From assembly GCA_947259715.1 (NCBI GenBank), contig CAMYNR010000192.1, forward strand, positions 1-41,486: 41,486 nt of DNA. The letters are read 5' to 3'. Positions within the stretch are counted from its first letter, which is position 1; the number at the start of each line of letters is the position of its first letter. The translations under genes and the position numbers were made by a program. This document shows, one piece after another, positions 1 through 8,156 of the stretch. The notes below the pieces were generated by a model that was given only the letters and a program-made list of their open reading frames with translations, did not search any database and was not told the origin of the DNA. The DNA is from an uncultured Desulfuromonadales bacterium. GTDB taxonomy: Bacteria > Desulfobacterota > Desulfuromonadia > Desulfuromonadales > Geopsychrobacteraceae.

Positions 1-725
1 CCGCCTTTGCCCTGAATGTAGTGGAGTATGACACCACCCACGCCAGCACCCAGGTGCCGGCGGTGGTTTTTTCTCTGGAGATGAGCAAGGAATCCCTGGT
101 CCAACGGATGCTCTGCTCGGTGGCTAAGGTTGACGCCGGCCGTCTGCGCACCGGGCACTTGGGCGAATCGGATTGGCCGAAGTTGACCATGGGAGCCGGC
201 CAGCTCAGCGAGTCACCGTTTTTTATCGACGATACCCCGGCTATTTCGGTGCTCGAGCTACGCTCCAAGGCCCGCCGCTTGAAAGCTGAGCATGGCCTGG
301 GCCTGATCGTCGTCGATTACCTGCAGCTGATGCGCGGCAGCAGCACCGAAAACCGTCAGCAGGAGATCTCAGAAATTTCCCGTTCCCTGAAAGCTCTCGC
401 CAAGGAGCTCGAGGTGCCGGTGATTGCCTTGTCGCAGCTCAACCGTTCTCTGGAGAGCCGTACCGACCGGCGGCCGATGATGTCCGATCTGCGGGAATCT
501 GGCGCTATTGAGCAGGATGCTGATGTTATTATGTTTGTTTATCGCGAGTCGGTTTACTGCGATGCCTGCAAGAAGCGCGACGGATCCTGCGATCAGGGGC
601 ATGAAAAGGATGCGGAAATTATCATCGGCAAGCAGCGGAACGGACCGATCGGCTCCGTCAGTTTGACCTTTCGCGGGGAATTCACCCGCTTTGAAAATCA
701 GGCCCGCCGGGAAGACAGTTATTAG
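1..725 (+). CDS. dnaB: Replicative DNA helicase DnaB, C-terminal part (5' truncated by window edge)
   Basis: RecA-like ATPase half of the hexameric helicase that unwinds DNA at the replication fork. The reading frame is already open at base 3, and the N-terminal domain and the Walker A motif lie outside the window. Visible family signatures are [14 protein letters not shown], the Walker B region [12 protein letters not shown], the arginine-rich stretch ending in [17 protein letters not shown], and KQRNGPIG near the end. An unusual short insertion after FVYRE contains [15 protein letters not shown], a CxxC...C...H pattern that could bind a metal; I do not recall it from classical DnaB proteins. 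The gene ends 48 bases before a clear terminator hairpin. Identity is secure; the apparent GTG at 21 is internal, not the start. Confidence 0.95.
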   Translation, partial: AFALNVVEYDTTHASTQVPAVVFSLEMSKESLVQRMLCSVAKVDAGRLRTGHLGESDWPKLTMGAGQLSESPFFIDDTPAISVLELRSKARRLKAEHGLGLIVVDYLQLMRGSSTENRQQEISEISRSLKALAKELEVPVIALSQLNRSLESRTDRRPMMSDLRESGAIEQDADVIMFVYRESVYCDACKKRDGSCDQGHEKDAEIIIGKQRNGPIGSVSLTFRGEFTRFENQARREDSY

Positions 726-730
726 GGGCT

Positions 731-879
731 GGTTCGAAGTTCGACGTGCGGTGTTCAATGTTGAAAGCAGAAGGCCCGGCGGTAATCCCGCCGGGCCTTT
801 GACATAAATACTGCCCAACCTAGCCTTTTCCGAACCCCGAACCCCGAACCCCGAACCCCGAACCTCGAACCTCGAACCT
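731..879. repeat. Inverted pair of heptamer arrays flanking the dnaB terminator
   Basis: The right arm, 831-879, is seven tandem 7-mers: four CGAACCC followed by three CGAACCT. The left arm, 731-765, is five degenerate 7-mers of the reverse-complement type: GGTTCGA, AGTTCGA, CGTGCGG, TGTTCAA, TGTTGAA. The element is entirely intergenic between convergent dnaB and ntrC and encloses the terminator. It resembles two other short-period inverted arrays in this window. Confidence 0.8.
773..800 (+). terminator. Rho-independent terminator after dnaB
   Basis: A perfect 10-bp GC stem (773-782 with 788-797) with a 5-base loop is followed by only three T residues. The strong stem directly downstream of dnaB supports termination; the short T tract makes efficiency uncertain. 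Confidence 0.7.
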
Positions 880-896
880 GACGCCTCCGGCGTCAG
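878..896 (-). terminator. Hairpin at the 3' end of ntrC
   Basis: A perfect 8-bp stem (878-885 with 889-896) with a 3-base loop overlaps the ntrC stop codon. No T run follows on the minus strand, where the heptamer array begins instead, so this may be a transcript-end stabiliser rather than a true intrinsic terminator. Confidence 0.4.
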
Positions 897-2329
897 TCCC
901 CACGTTTGACATCAATCTCCAGCAGGTTGATTTTTTTTCGCAGCGTGTTGCGGTTGATGCCGAGAATTTCTGCGGTGCGCACCTGGTTACCGCGGGTTTT
1001 TTGCAGGATGATATTGATCAGCGGCCGCTCAACCTGCTGTAGAACCATTTCGTAAAGGTTGTCCAGCTCCTGCAGGTTCATTTGCGCCAGGGAATTCTCC
1101 AGTTTGCGCGCGACCAGCACTTCAAGGGATTCATCCTGACTGTCGCCGGCCTGGCTGCCGAGCAGGCCGGGGAAGTCGGCTGGCATCAGGACGTGGTTGG
1201 GGGAGAGCAGGGCGGCACGCTTGATGACGTTTTCCAGTTCGCGAATGTTGCCCGGCCAGCTGTGACGCTGAAGCTTTTCGATAGCTTCTTTGCTGCATTC
1301 AATGGTGCTGACGCCGAGATCTTTTTGTGCCTGCTGGAGGAAAAAATCGACCAGCGCCGGAATATCTTCCTTGCGCTCTCGCAGTGAGGGCAGGCTGATC
1401 GGGACGACGTTGAGCCGGTAGTAGAGATCCTCGCGAAACTGCTTTTCCTGCACCTGCTCGAGCAGTTTCTGATTGGTTGCGGCGACAATCCGCACGTCGA
1501 TCTTCATGGTCTGGCTGCCGCCGGTCCGGGTAATCTCTTTTTCCTGCAGAACCCGCAACAGTTTGGCCTGCAGCTCGAGGGGCATATCGCCGATCTCGTC
1601 CAGAAACAGGGTGCCGCCGTTGGCCTGTTCGAACTTACCCGCTTTGCGCTCGGTGGCGCCGGTAAAGGCACCTTTTTCGTGGCCGAAGAGCTCGCTTTCC
1701 AGCAGATCGCGGGGGATGGCCGCACAGTTGATGGCCAAAAACGGCTTGCCGAGCCGCGGACTGTTGAAGTGGATGGCGCGCGAGATCAGTTCCTTGCCGG
1801 TGCCGCTCTCGCCGGTGACCAGAACCGTGACGTCTGAAGGTGCGACCCGGCCCAGGGTCTTGTAGACCTCCTGCATCGCCTGGCTGTTACCGATAATGCT
1901 GCGGCCAAAACTGTACTGATCCTGCAGCTCCTCTTTCAGCTGACCGATCTGATCGCTGACTTCAGCAGCCTTTTGCGCCTTGAGGATGATCGCATCCAGC
2001 GCGTCCAGGTCAAAGGGCTTGGTCAGGTAGTCGTAAGCGCCATGTTTCATAGCCGCGACGGCATTTTCCATGGTCGATTCGGCGGTCATGATCACCACCA
2101 GGGTTTCCGGATATTCCTCCTGGAGCTTCTGCAGCAACTCCAGGCCCTGCAGGCCCGGCATTTTAATGTCGAGAACCGCCAGGTCATATTGATGGCTACG
2201 GAACAGGCTCAGGGCCTGTTTGCCATCTTCGGCCAGATCGACTTTAAAGCCCTGTTTCTTCAGGGCCTTGGAAAGAACCCAGCGAATGCTTTCCTCGTCG
2301 TCAGCGACCAGGATGCGTTGAATTGACAT
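893..2329 (-). CDS. ntrC: Sigma-54-dependent response regulator NtrC
   Basis: Transcription activator of nitrogen-regulated sigma-54 promoters. The receiver domain (about 1-120) has the phosphoacceptor Asp54 in VLDIKMPG. The central AAA+ domain (about 140-385) has Walker A GESGTGKE at 173-180 and the sigma-54 contact loop GAFTGA at 220-225. The C-terminal Fis-type helix-turn-helix (about 440-475) ends GINRNTLRKKI. Length 478 aa fits NtrC. The ATG follows TGAGGA by a few bases, and only 10 bases separate it from the ntrB stop. The upstream dusB and ntrB genes match the classical nifR3-ntrB-ntrC order, which supports NtrC rather than another NtrC-family activator, although paralogues in this lineage are numerous. 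Confidence 0.85.
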   Translation of the reverse strand: MSIQRILVADDEESIRWVLSKALKKQGFKVDLAEDGKQALSLFRSHQYDLAVLDIKMPGLQGLELLQKLQEEYPETLVVIMTAESTMENAVAAMKHGAYDYLTKPFDLDALDAIILKAQKAAEVSDQIGQLKEELQDQYSFGRSIIGNSQAMQEVYKTLGRVAPSDVTVLVTGESGTGKELISRAIHFNSPRLGKPFLAINCAAIPRDLLESELFGHEKGAFTGATERKAGKFEQANGGTLFLDEIGDMPLELQAKLLRVLQEKEITRTGGSQTMKIDVRIVAATNQKLLEQVQEKQFREDLYYRLNVVPISLPSLRERKEDIPALVDFFLQQAQKDLGVSTIECSKEAIEKLQRHSWPGNIRELENVIKRAALLSPNHVLMPADFPGLLGSQAGDSQDESLEVLVARKLENSLAQMNLQELDNLYEMVLQQVERPLINIILQKTRGNQVRTAEILGINRNTLRKKINLLEIDVKRGD

Positions 2330-2339
2330 AAATTAATCC

Positions 2340-3464
2340 TCAGGTTTGCTTGAATTCCGGGCCGGGGCAGCGAAGCAGCGGTAAGGAAACCTTGACCAGG
2401 GTGCCGCCTTCGGGCCGATGATTGAAATGCAGTAAGCCACCATGGTCGGTGACGATTTTCTGGCATATGGGCAGCCCGAGGCCAGTGCCGCCTTCTTTGG
2501 TGGTGTAAAAGGGGGTAAAGATCTGATCCAGTTTCTGCTGAGGAATACCGGGACCATTGTCGCTGATGCTGATCAGCACCATCGGGGTTGGCCGCGCGCC
2601 TGGGACGCTCATATGGTATTCAGAGTCGATGCGGCTCTGGATGAGAATTTCGCCGCCATCAGGTTCCGCTTCGGCGGCATTTTTTATCAGGTTCAGCAGC
2701 ATGCGTACCAGCAGGTCGCGATCGCCCGAAAAGGGGGGGATGCTTGGGTCAAGGTGGAGTTTGAAGCTGATTCCCCGCTCAGCAACTGCTTGCTTCTGCA
2801 GCATGACGATTTCATCGAGGATCTGACTGATATTGACCTCATTGCATTCGGTCTTGCGTGGCCGCGACAGGTCCATCAGCTCCTCGATGATGCGGTTGAC
2901 GCGCTCGGTTTCCCTGATCATCAGCTGGGTATATTCCTGCAGCTCCTGGCTGTCGGAGAGTTCCATCTGGAGAAGTTGTGCTGCTCCCTTGATTCCGCCC
3001 AGCGGATTTTTGATTTCGTGGGCCAGCCCCGCAGCCATGGTGCCGATCATCGACAGGCGGTCGGCCCGGCGAATCGCCTCTTCGAGGGTGCGCACCTGGG
3101 TCAGGTCGCGTAAAATCAACACCACGCCCTGTTGCACTCCGTCGGTAGTGAAAATTGGTGACACCGTCACACTGACTGGCCGTGGCCTGGTTCTCGGCAT
3201 GCGCAGGATCACCGCTTCGTGGTCGGAAATCGACCGTCCTTCAGTCAACGCCGTGCGGGTCAGATAGCAAAGAACTTCCTGGTGGCTGAAGCGGTCGAAA
3301 AAAATCCGGCCGAGACTCTGTTTTTCCGAAAGGCCGGTGTAATCCTGGGCGGCGGGATTAAACAGTTTGATCTGTCCCTGCATGTCGAGAGCGATGACCG
3401 CATCTTCGATATTTTCCAGGATCATAGCGTATTCCTGGGGAGAGGGGGCTTGCTCGGCGCTCAT
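2340..3464 (-). CDS. ntrB: Nitrogen regulation sensor kinase NtrB
   Basis: Soluble histidine kinase that phosphorylates NtrC. It has no membrane segment, which fits the NtrB family. A PAS domain occupies about 10-120 (ENIEDAVIALDMQGQIKLFNPAA). The HisKA dimerisation domain has phosphoacceptor His149 in LAHEIKNPLGG. The ATPase domain shows the N box NLIKNAAEA, the G1 box DNGPGIP and the G2 box GGTGLGLPICQ. The length of 374 aa is close to enteric NtrB. The start codon overlaps the dusB stop by 4 bases, implying translational coupling, and ntrC follows after 10 bases. In the known system PII protein controls its kinase/phosphatase balance; no glnB or glnK is visible here. Confidence 0.87.
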   Translation of the reverse strand: MSAEQAPSPQEYAMILENIEDAVIALDMQGQIKLFNPAAQDYTGLSEKQSLGRIFFDRFSHQEVLCYLTRTALTEGRSISDHEAVILRMPRTRPRPVSVTVSPIFTTDGVQQGVVLILRDLTQVRTLEEAIRRADRLSMIGTMAAGLAHEIKNPLGGIKGAAQLLQMELSDSQELQEYTQLMIRETERVNRIIEELMDLSRPRKTECNEVNISQILDEIVMLQKQAVAERGISFKLHLDPSIPPFSGDRDLLVRMLLNLIKNAAEAEPDGGEILIQSRIDSEYHMSVPGARPTPMVLISISDNGPGIPQQKLDQIFTPFYTTKEGGTGLGLPICQKIVTDHGGLLHFNHRPEGGTLVKVSLPLLRCPGPEFKQT

Positions 3465-4441
3465 GAGACCTCTGCTGTCTGAAAAAAATGCGTTGTCTGC
3501 TCAATTAAGGCATCGATGTCACTGATCTGTTGCAGCGAAGCGCGAAAGCTGCTCGCTCCGGAAAGACCGCGGGCGTACCAACTGAGATGCTTGCGCATTT
3601 CGAAGATTGCTTTCTGATCACCATACTGCTGCCGGTGAAGTTCCAGATGCTGCATCGCGACGCGGTATATCTCTGCAGTATCCACCCGCTGAACGGGCTG
3701 GCCTGCCAGCGCAACCAGTATATCGCGGATCAACCAGGGATTGCCGTAGCCACCGCGACCGATCATGACCGCATCGCACCCGGTTTGTCGAAGCATGTGC
3801 AGTGCGTCCTCAGCGCTGAAGATATCACCACTGCCAAAAACCGGAATCTCCAGGCTGTTTTTGAGTTTTCCAATTTGTGCCCAGTCGGCCTTGCCGCCAA
3901 AGGCCTGACTGCGGGTCCGCGGGTGCAGGGTGATGGCATTCACCCCTTCCTCCTGGGCAATCTTCCCAATGCTCAGGTAGTTGATGCTGTCACTATCCCA
4001 ACCCGAACGGATTTTGACTGTCAGGGGGCCGGGATAGGCTTTACGCACCGCATGAATAATCTTGCCAACCCGCTGGGGATCTTTAAGTAGTGCACTGCCG
4101 GCGCCGCTGCGGATGACTTTTTTAACCGGGCAGCCCATATTGATGTCGAGCAGGGCGCCGTCGTTCACCAGCAGGCTGGCAGCTTCGGCGAGCACTTCTG
4201 GTGCGTCGCCAAACAGTTGAATACCCAATGGCGCTTCATCGGCACAGCTTTCCAGAAGTTCGCGGGTTTTGCGACCTTCTCGAATCAGCCCATTTGCGCT
4301 GACCATTTCGCTGAAAACCAGAGCTGCACCCTGGGCTTTATTGATTCGCCGGTAAGGCAGGCTGGTAATGCCTGCCATTGGCGCTAAAATAACCGGGTTG
4401 TCGAGTCTGAGCGTACCGATCAGAGGGGAGAGTTTCTGCAT
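3461..4441 (-). CDS. dusB: tRNA-dihydrouridine synthase DusB (NifR3)
   Basis: FMN-dependent reductase making dihydrouridine in tRNA. The TIM-barrel signatures are all present: LAPMAGITSLPYRR, NMGCPVKKVIRSGAG with catalytic Cys104, VKIRSGWD, HPRTRSQAFGGKADW and MIGRGGYGNPW. I chose the ATG at 4441 (326 aa), which gives the normal family N-terminus (MQKLSPLIG). The frame extends to 4510, but the extra 23 residues are not family-like. Neither start has a convincing Shine-Dalgarno sequence. It is first in an operon with ntrB and ntrC, an arrangement known from nifR3-ntrBC of alphaproteobacteria. Confidence 0.88.
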   Translation of the reverse strand: MQKLSPLIGTLRLDNPVILAPMAGITSLPYRRINKAQGAALVFSEMVSANGLIREGRKTRELLESCADEAPLGIQLFGDAPEVLAEAASLLVNDGALLDINMGCPVKKVIRSGAGSALLKDPQRVGKIIHAVRKAYPGPLTVKIRSGWDSDSINYLSIGKIAQEEGVNAITLHPRTRSQAFGGKADWAQIGKLKNSLEIPVFGSGDIFSAEDALHMLRQTGCDAVMIGRGGYGNPWLIRDILVALAGQPVQRVDTAEIYRVAMQHLELHRQQYGDQKAIFEMRKHLSWYARGLSGASSFRASLQQISDIDALIEQTTHFFQTAEVS

Positions 4442-4801
4442 AATAATTAGGCATTTTATCGATACTATCGCTGAAAGCAAGCAAAAAAGAGCAGGGCCAG
4501 AAAACTTCATGAAGCCGTGGTATTTTGAATACTGTATACAAAATCAGCTTGACAACCCGGAAGTGAGTTGCTAAAACGATATTTGGAAATTTAAACTAAA
4601 GAAGGTTTTCGGCAGCAACCTTTTCGCCGAGCTTTCAGCCTGGTCTAACCATCTTATTTTCTACTGCACTTGAAACCGTTCGGGCGGGCCGTTTCAGGCA
4701 GTTATGCAGTTATGTAATGCTTTTACCGCGCTGCGGTGCACTCTATTTTAGGCCCTTTGGGTCACCGATATCTTTTTTCACACCACAAAAGGAGAGAGAG
4801 T
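4442..4801. other. Divergent intergenic region between dusB and citrate synthase
   Basis: No gene is supported in these 360 bases. A TTGACA/TAAAAC pair with a 17-base spacer (4549-4577) points toward citrate synthase. An AAGGTT...AACCTT inverted repeat (4602-4607 with 4617-4622) would lie in the resulting leader, as would a direct repeat of CAGTTATG around 4698-4715. The dusB promoter must also be here, facing the other way, but no good hexamer pair is evident. The frame of the ATG-less extension at 4736-4801 is not part of citrate synthase. Confidence 0.6.
4549..4577 (+). promoter_or_regulatory. Candidate sigma-70 promoter for citrate synthase
   Basis: The -35 is a perfect TTGACA (4549-4554), the spacer is 17 bases and the -10 is TAAAAC (4572-4577, 4 of 6 matches). 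It would give a leader of about 220 bases. The sequence match is good for the -35 only. Confidence 0.4.
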
Positions 4802-6115
4802 ATGTCGACACTGAAATCCGTATTAGCCAAAAAGATCGAAGAGCATCGTCCCCGGACCACCAAGCTGGTCAAGGAAGCTGGCGATGTTAAATTGGGTGAT
4901 GTCACCATCGCTCAAGCGCTCACCGGTGCCAAGGGCGTCAAGTGCCTGGTCACCGATATCTCCTATCTCGATCCGATGGAAGGTATCCGTTTCCGCGGTA
5001 TGACCATTCCGGAAACTTTCGCCGCTCTGCCGAAGGTTCCAGGTAGTGAACAGCCCTACGTCGAAGCTTTCTGGTACCTCCTGCTGACCGGTGATGTTCC
5101 GACCATGGAGCAGACCCTGGAAGTTGTTGAGGACTGGAAGCAGCGTTCCCAGATTCCTGAGTATGTCATCGACGTGCTGCGCGCCCTGCCGCGTGACTCC
5201 CACCCGATGGCCATGTTCTCTTGTGCTATTACTGCGATGCAGCGTGATTCGATCTTCTCCAGCAACTATGCCGCTGGGAAGTTCAACAAGATGACCTGCT
5301 GGGAAGACATGTACGAAGACTGCACCAACCTGATGGCCAAACTTGGCCCGATCGGTGCTTACATCTACCGCATGAAGTACAAAGGCGACACCCACATCGA
5401 AGCCGATCCAGAGCTCGACATGGGTGGTAACTTCGCTCGCATGATGGGCCAGGACGCTCCTTATGACGACGTTGCCCGGATGTACTTCATTATCCACTCC
5501 GATCATGAGTCTGGTAACGTTTCAGCGCACACCACTCACCTGGTCGCTTCGGCTTTGTCCGATGCTTACTATGCATACAGTGCTGGTATCGGCGGTTTGG
5601 CCGGTCCGCTGCACGGCTTGGCTAACGAGGAAGTCCTCCGCTGGACCCAGAACTTCATGTCCAAGCTGGGCGGTGAAGTGCCGACCGAGGAAGGCCTCAA
5701 GGAGGCTCTCTGGGCAACCCTCAACAGCGGTCAGGTTATCCCCGGTTACGGCCACGCCGTTCTGCGTAAGACCGATCCGCGTTACACTACCCAGCGTGAG
5801 TTCTGCCTCGAGACCGAAGGTCTTAAAGACTACCCGCTGTTCCAGCTGGTCAAGATGATCTACGAAGTTGCTCCGGGCGTTCTGACCGAGCATGGCAAAG
5901 CCAAGAACCCCTGGCCGAACGTCGATGCTCAGTCTGGCGTTATTCAGTGGTACTACGGTGTTACCCAGTACGAGTTCTATACTGTTCTGTTCGGTATCGG
6001 TCGCGCACTCGGTTGCCTCGCCAACATCACTTGGGACCGCGCTCTCGGCTACGGCATCGAGCGTCCTAAGTCGCTTACCACTGCAATGCTCGAAGACGCT
6101 GCTGGTATCGCTTAA
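4802..6115 (+). CDS. gltA: Citrate synthase, eukaryote-like type
   Basis: Condenses oxaloacetate and acetyl-CoA to citrate, entry step of the TCA cycle. The 437-aa protein resembles mitochondrial citrate synthase much more than the usual bacterial types. The catalytic residues are visible as His271 (GPLHGLANE), His318 (GYGHAVLRKTDPR) and Asp375 (NPWPNVDAQSG), numbered almost as in the pig enzyme. The ATG at 4802 follows AGGAG at good spacing; the frame extends upstream to 4736, but that part is leader. Codon choice is strongly biased and uniform, as expected for a highly expressed gene. Established knowledge: Geobacteraceae carry such a eukaryote-like enzyme, which supports the lineage guess. 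A strong terminator follows. Confidence 0.95.
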   Translation: MSTLKSVLAKKIEEHRPRTTKLVKEAGDVKLGDVTIAQALTGAKGVKCLVTDISYLDPMEGIRFRGMTIPETFAALPKVPGSEQPYVEAFWYLLLTGDVPTMEQTLEVVEDWKQRSQIPEYVIDVLRALPRDSHPMAMFSCAITAMQRDSIFSSNYAAGKFNKMTCWEDMYEDCTNLMAKLGPIGAYIYRMKYKGDTHIEADPELDMGGNFARMMGQDAPYDDVARMYFIIHSDHESGNVSAHTTHLVASALSDAYYAYSAGIGGLAGPLHGLANEEVLRWTQNFMSKLGGEVPTEEGLKEALWATLNSGQVIPGYGHAVLRKTDPRYTTQREFCLETEGLKDYPLFQLVKMIYEVAPGVLTEHGKAKNPWPNVDAQSGVIQWYYGVTQYEFYTVLFGIGRALGCLANITWDRALGYGIERPKSLTTAMLEDAAGIA

Positions 6116-6140
6116 GCGAAATCGACCACCTGGTAAGATT

Positions 6141-6171
6141 AAAGGGAGGCTCTCTGAGCTTCCCTTTTTTT
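6141..6171 (+). terminator. Rho-independent terminator after citrate synthase
   Basis: A 12-bp stem (6141-6152 with 6156-6167, one G-T pair) with a 3-base loop runs into seven T residues. This is a textbook intrinsic terminator. Confidence 0.92.
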
Positions 6172-6257
6172 GTCAACAAGGCTTTTTCTCCTGGCGGCAA
6201 AACGCTATACTCGGCAGAGTAAATTATTCAAGGGGGCATTTGCCTAAGGAGCTTTGC

Positions 6258-6944
6258 ATGAAAAGAAAACCTATTGTAACAATTTTTGTAATGCTGGCTT
6301 TTGTCGTTGGCCTGAGTGGCTGTGCGACGAATACCACCCATGAGAACACCAAGAAGGGTGCCGGAATCGGCGCGCTGGTTGGAGCTGCGGCCGGTGCGAT
6401 CATCGGTTACCAGAATGACCATTCAGGCGGGGCCCTGCGTGGCGCCCTGATTGGCGGTGCCGCTGGGGGAGCCATGGGAGCTGGAGCCGGGGCCTATATG
6501 GACAAGCAACAGACCGAATTTGAGCGGCAACTGTCCAGTGAGCGAGCTCAGCACCAGATCGAAATCGAGCGGCAGCAGAATGAAATTCTCAAGCTGACGA
6601 TGAACAGTGAAGTCTCTTTTGATTTCAACTCTGCTCGGATTAAATCGACCTTTTATTCACCGTTGAATAAAATGGCCGACATTATGAACCGCTACCCTCG
6701 AACCCAGATAGTTATCGTTGGTCACACCGACAGTGTTGGTTCAGAGCAGTATAATTTTGACCTTTCGCATCGTCGGGCGATCGCAGTAGCCGATTATCTG
6801 GTATCCCGCGGTGTGGCAGCTCCGCGCTTAGGGACGGAGGGTCGCGGCGAATTGGAACCGATCGCCGGGAATGATACAGATGCTGGTCGGGCCCAGAATC
6901 GTCGGGTTGAAGTGTTTGTCGTCCCTGATCAGAACCTAGGCTGA
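6258..6944 (+). CDS. OmpA-family outer-membrane lipoprotein with glycine zipper (YiaD-like)
   Basis: Predicted outer-membrane lipoprotein of 228 aa that binds peptidoglycan. The start ATG at 6258 is preceded by AAGGA at proper distance; the open frame extends upstream but runs through the citrate synthase terminator. Residues 1-22 are a lipoprotein signal ending in the lipobox LSGC. Residues about 35-82 are a glycine zipper segment (repeated GAxxGAxxG). A short alpha-helical, charged region (about 85-115) leads to an OmpA C-terminal domain (about 115-228). That domain has VSFDFNSARIK, the peptidoglycan contact region VGHTDSVGSEQYNFDLSHRRA and NRRVEV. A TATACT at 6206-6211 may be its -10, with a weak -35. 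The order lipobox-zipper-OmpA matches E. coli YiaD; Pal is less likely because of the zipper. Confidence 0.88.
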   Translation: MKRKPIVTIFVMLAFVVGLSGCATNTTHENTKKGAGIGALVGAAAGAIIGYQNDHSGGALRGALIGGAAGGAMGAGAGAYMDKQQTEFERQLSSERAQHQIEIERQQNEILKLTMNSEVSFDFNSARIKSTFYSPLNKMADIMNRYPRTQIVIVGHTDSVGSEQYNFDLSHRRAIAVADYLVSRGVAAPRLGTEGRGELEPIAGNDTDAGRAQNRRVEVFVVPDQNLG

Positions 6945-6980
6945 AAAAGATAAAGCGTGCTGATTTAAGGGCAGGGTGGT

Positions 6981-7023
6981 AAACAGGCGGGCGGGGCTAA
7001 ATGCTTCCGCCCGTCGCCTGTTT
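6981..7023. terminator. Inverted repeat between convergent genes
   Basis: A 9-bp outer stem (6981-6989 with 7015-7023) and a 5-bp GC inner stem form a long hairpin with a small bulge. It lies between the convergent lipoprotein and methyltransferase genes and probably ends transcription from one or both sides. The adjoining T run is short. Confidence 0.55.
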
Positions 7024-7067
7024 GGCTGATAATTGGAGAAGTTCCAGTGGAAGGGCTGGGCACAAGG

Positions 7068-7862
7068 TTATTTTTTTTCTTTTTCCTTGCGGCTGGCATA
7101 GACCAGCAGTTTTTGATCGGTATAGGTCTCGACTTCACCGGCGAAGGATTCAATCTTGAAAAAGTCATGGATCTTCGCGGGCGCATCCATGAAGAAACTG
7201 TTCAGCTCTTGGACCTGCTTGCGGTTCAGGCCGGCCCGCTTGGCCCATTCCTGAAAGTCATGTTGTTTGGGGATAACAAGTGTTTCGTGGAGAATCAGTT
7301 CCGCATCGAAAATCATCTGCTTCCACTCTTCTTCACTGAAAGCGCGAATGTGGGTCGGGTCGCGCATTTTTTCCACCGTTTGATAGAATTCAGCGATTTC
7401 AGGATCGGCAGGTAGCAGAGTGTCGATGATCGCCAGGCGACCGCCGCGGCGGAGCACGCGGTAGAATTCTCTGAGGGCGCGAGGAACGTCTGGAAAATGG
7501 TGTGGCGCGATGCGGCAGGTCAGCAGGGTGAATGAGCCCGCTGGAAAGGGCAAGTCCTCGGCGTCGGCTTCGCGGAAGATGACATTATCGACCCCACCTT
7601 CTTCGGCGATATGCTCCTGTGCTTTCTTCAGCATCTGCATGGTCAGATCAGAGGCGACCACCTGCCTGACCAGTGGAGCAAAAAACAGTGCTGTATGCCC
7701 ACCGCCGCAGGCAACATCGAGCATGTTGTCTTCTTGGGTTGGCTGCAGCAGTCGAACCGCTTCTTCCAGGTCCTTGCCGCCGGCAAATGAATTTGATTGA
7801 ACATAGGCCGCAGCGGTTTTGCCGAATTGTTCTCGGACCCGGTTTTTAAATTTCTTATCCAT
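7068..7862 (-). CDS. Class I SAM-dependent methyltransferase (UbiE/Methyltransf_11 type)
   Basis: Methyltransferase of 264 aa with the SAM-binding motif I LDVACGGGHTA, the acidic end of strand 2 at ASDLTMQMLKKA, motif II region EADAEDLPFPAGSFTLLTCRIAPHHF and motif III RVLRRGGRLAIID. This pattern is shared by UbiE/MenG-like and many small-molecule methyltransferases; the substrate cannot be told from sequence. I chose the ATG at 7862, which has GGAGGAG just upstream and begins MDKKFKNRVREQFGKTA; the frame extends 24 codons further but without a ribosome site. The C-terminus is lysine-rich, which explains the poly-T stretch on the plus strand near 7070. It appears monocistronic. Confidence 0.8.
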   Translation of the reverse strand: MDKKFKNRVREQFGKTAAAYVQSNSFAGGKDLEEAVRLLQPTQEDNMLDVACGGGHTALFFAPLVRQVVASDLTMQMLKKAQEHIAEEGGVDNVIFREADAEDLPFPAGSFTLLTCRIAPHHFPDVPRALREFYRVLRRGGRLAIIDTLLPADPEIAEFYQTVEKMRDPTHIRAFSEEEWKQMIFDAELILHETLVIPKQHDFQEWAKRAGLNRKQVQELNSFFMDAPAKIHDFFKIESFAGEVETYTDQKLLVYASRKEKEKK

Positions 7863-8156
7863 CCAGGCTCCTCCAGCGAAATTCAAACAGCAGTATAGCA
7901 TCGAAAATAGAAAAGTCTTGGAAATATTTGACATTTACGGTATTTTTTCGGGCTTTCCCGGGGTTGTACAACAAATGAATAGGGCACAACTTTTGCTGTA
8001 CTAGCTCGACGCGACAGCTCCTGATCTTAAAAGCAGGAAAAGCTGGGCAATGAAACTGGCTGCCGGGCGGAAAATCGTCAAAGCGGTGAAGCTGACTGAC
8101 AGATATGCTACCGGTCTTAGTGATCGGTCATTTACACAGACAGGATGAGATAGAGG

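Noticed and set aside
831-879. Tandem repeats as a CRISPR array
   Set aside because: Units are 7 bases with no spacers and no cas genes are nearby.
4644-4665. TCTAACC upstream of citrate synthase as another Pho-like box
   Set aside because: It is a single copy without 11-bp partners of similar sequence and the downstream hexamer is weak.
5892-6257. Upstream extension of the OmpA lipoprotein frame
   Set aside because: It overlaps citrate synthase and its terminator; the lipoprotein signal and ribosome site fix the start at 6258.
7066-7085. T-rich tract as terminator of the OmpA-like gene
   Set aside because: It is the lysine-rich C-terminal coding end of the minus-strand methyltransferase and has no adjoining stem.
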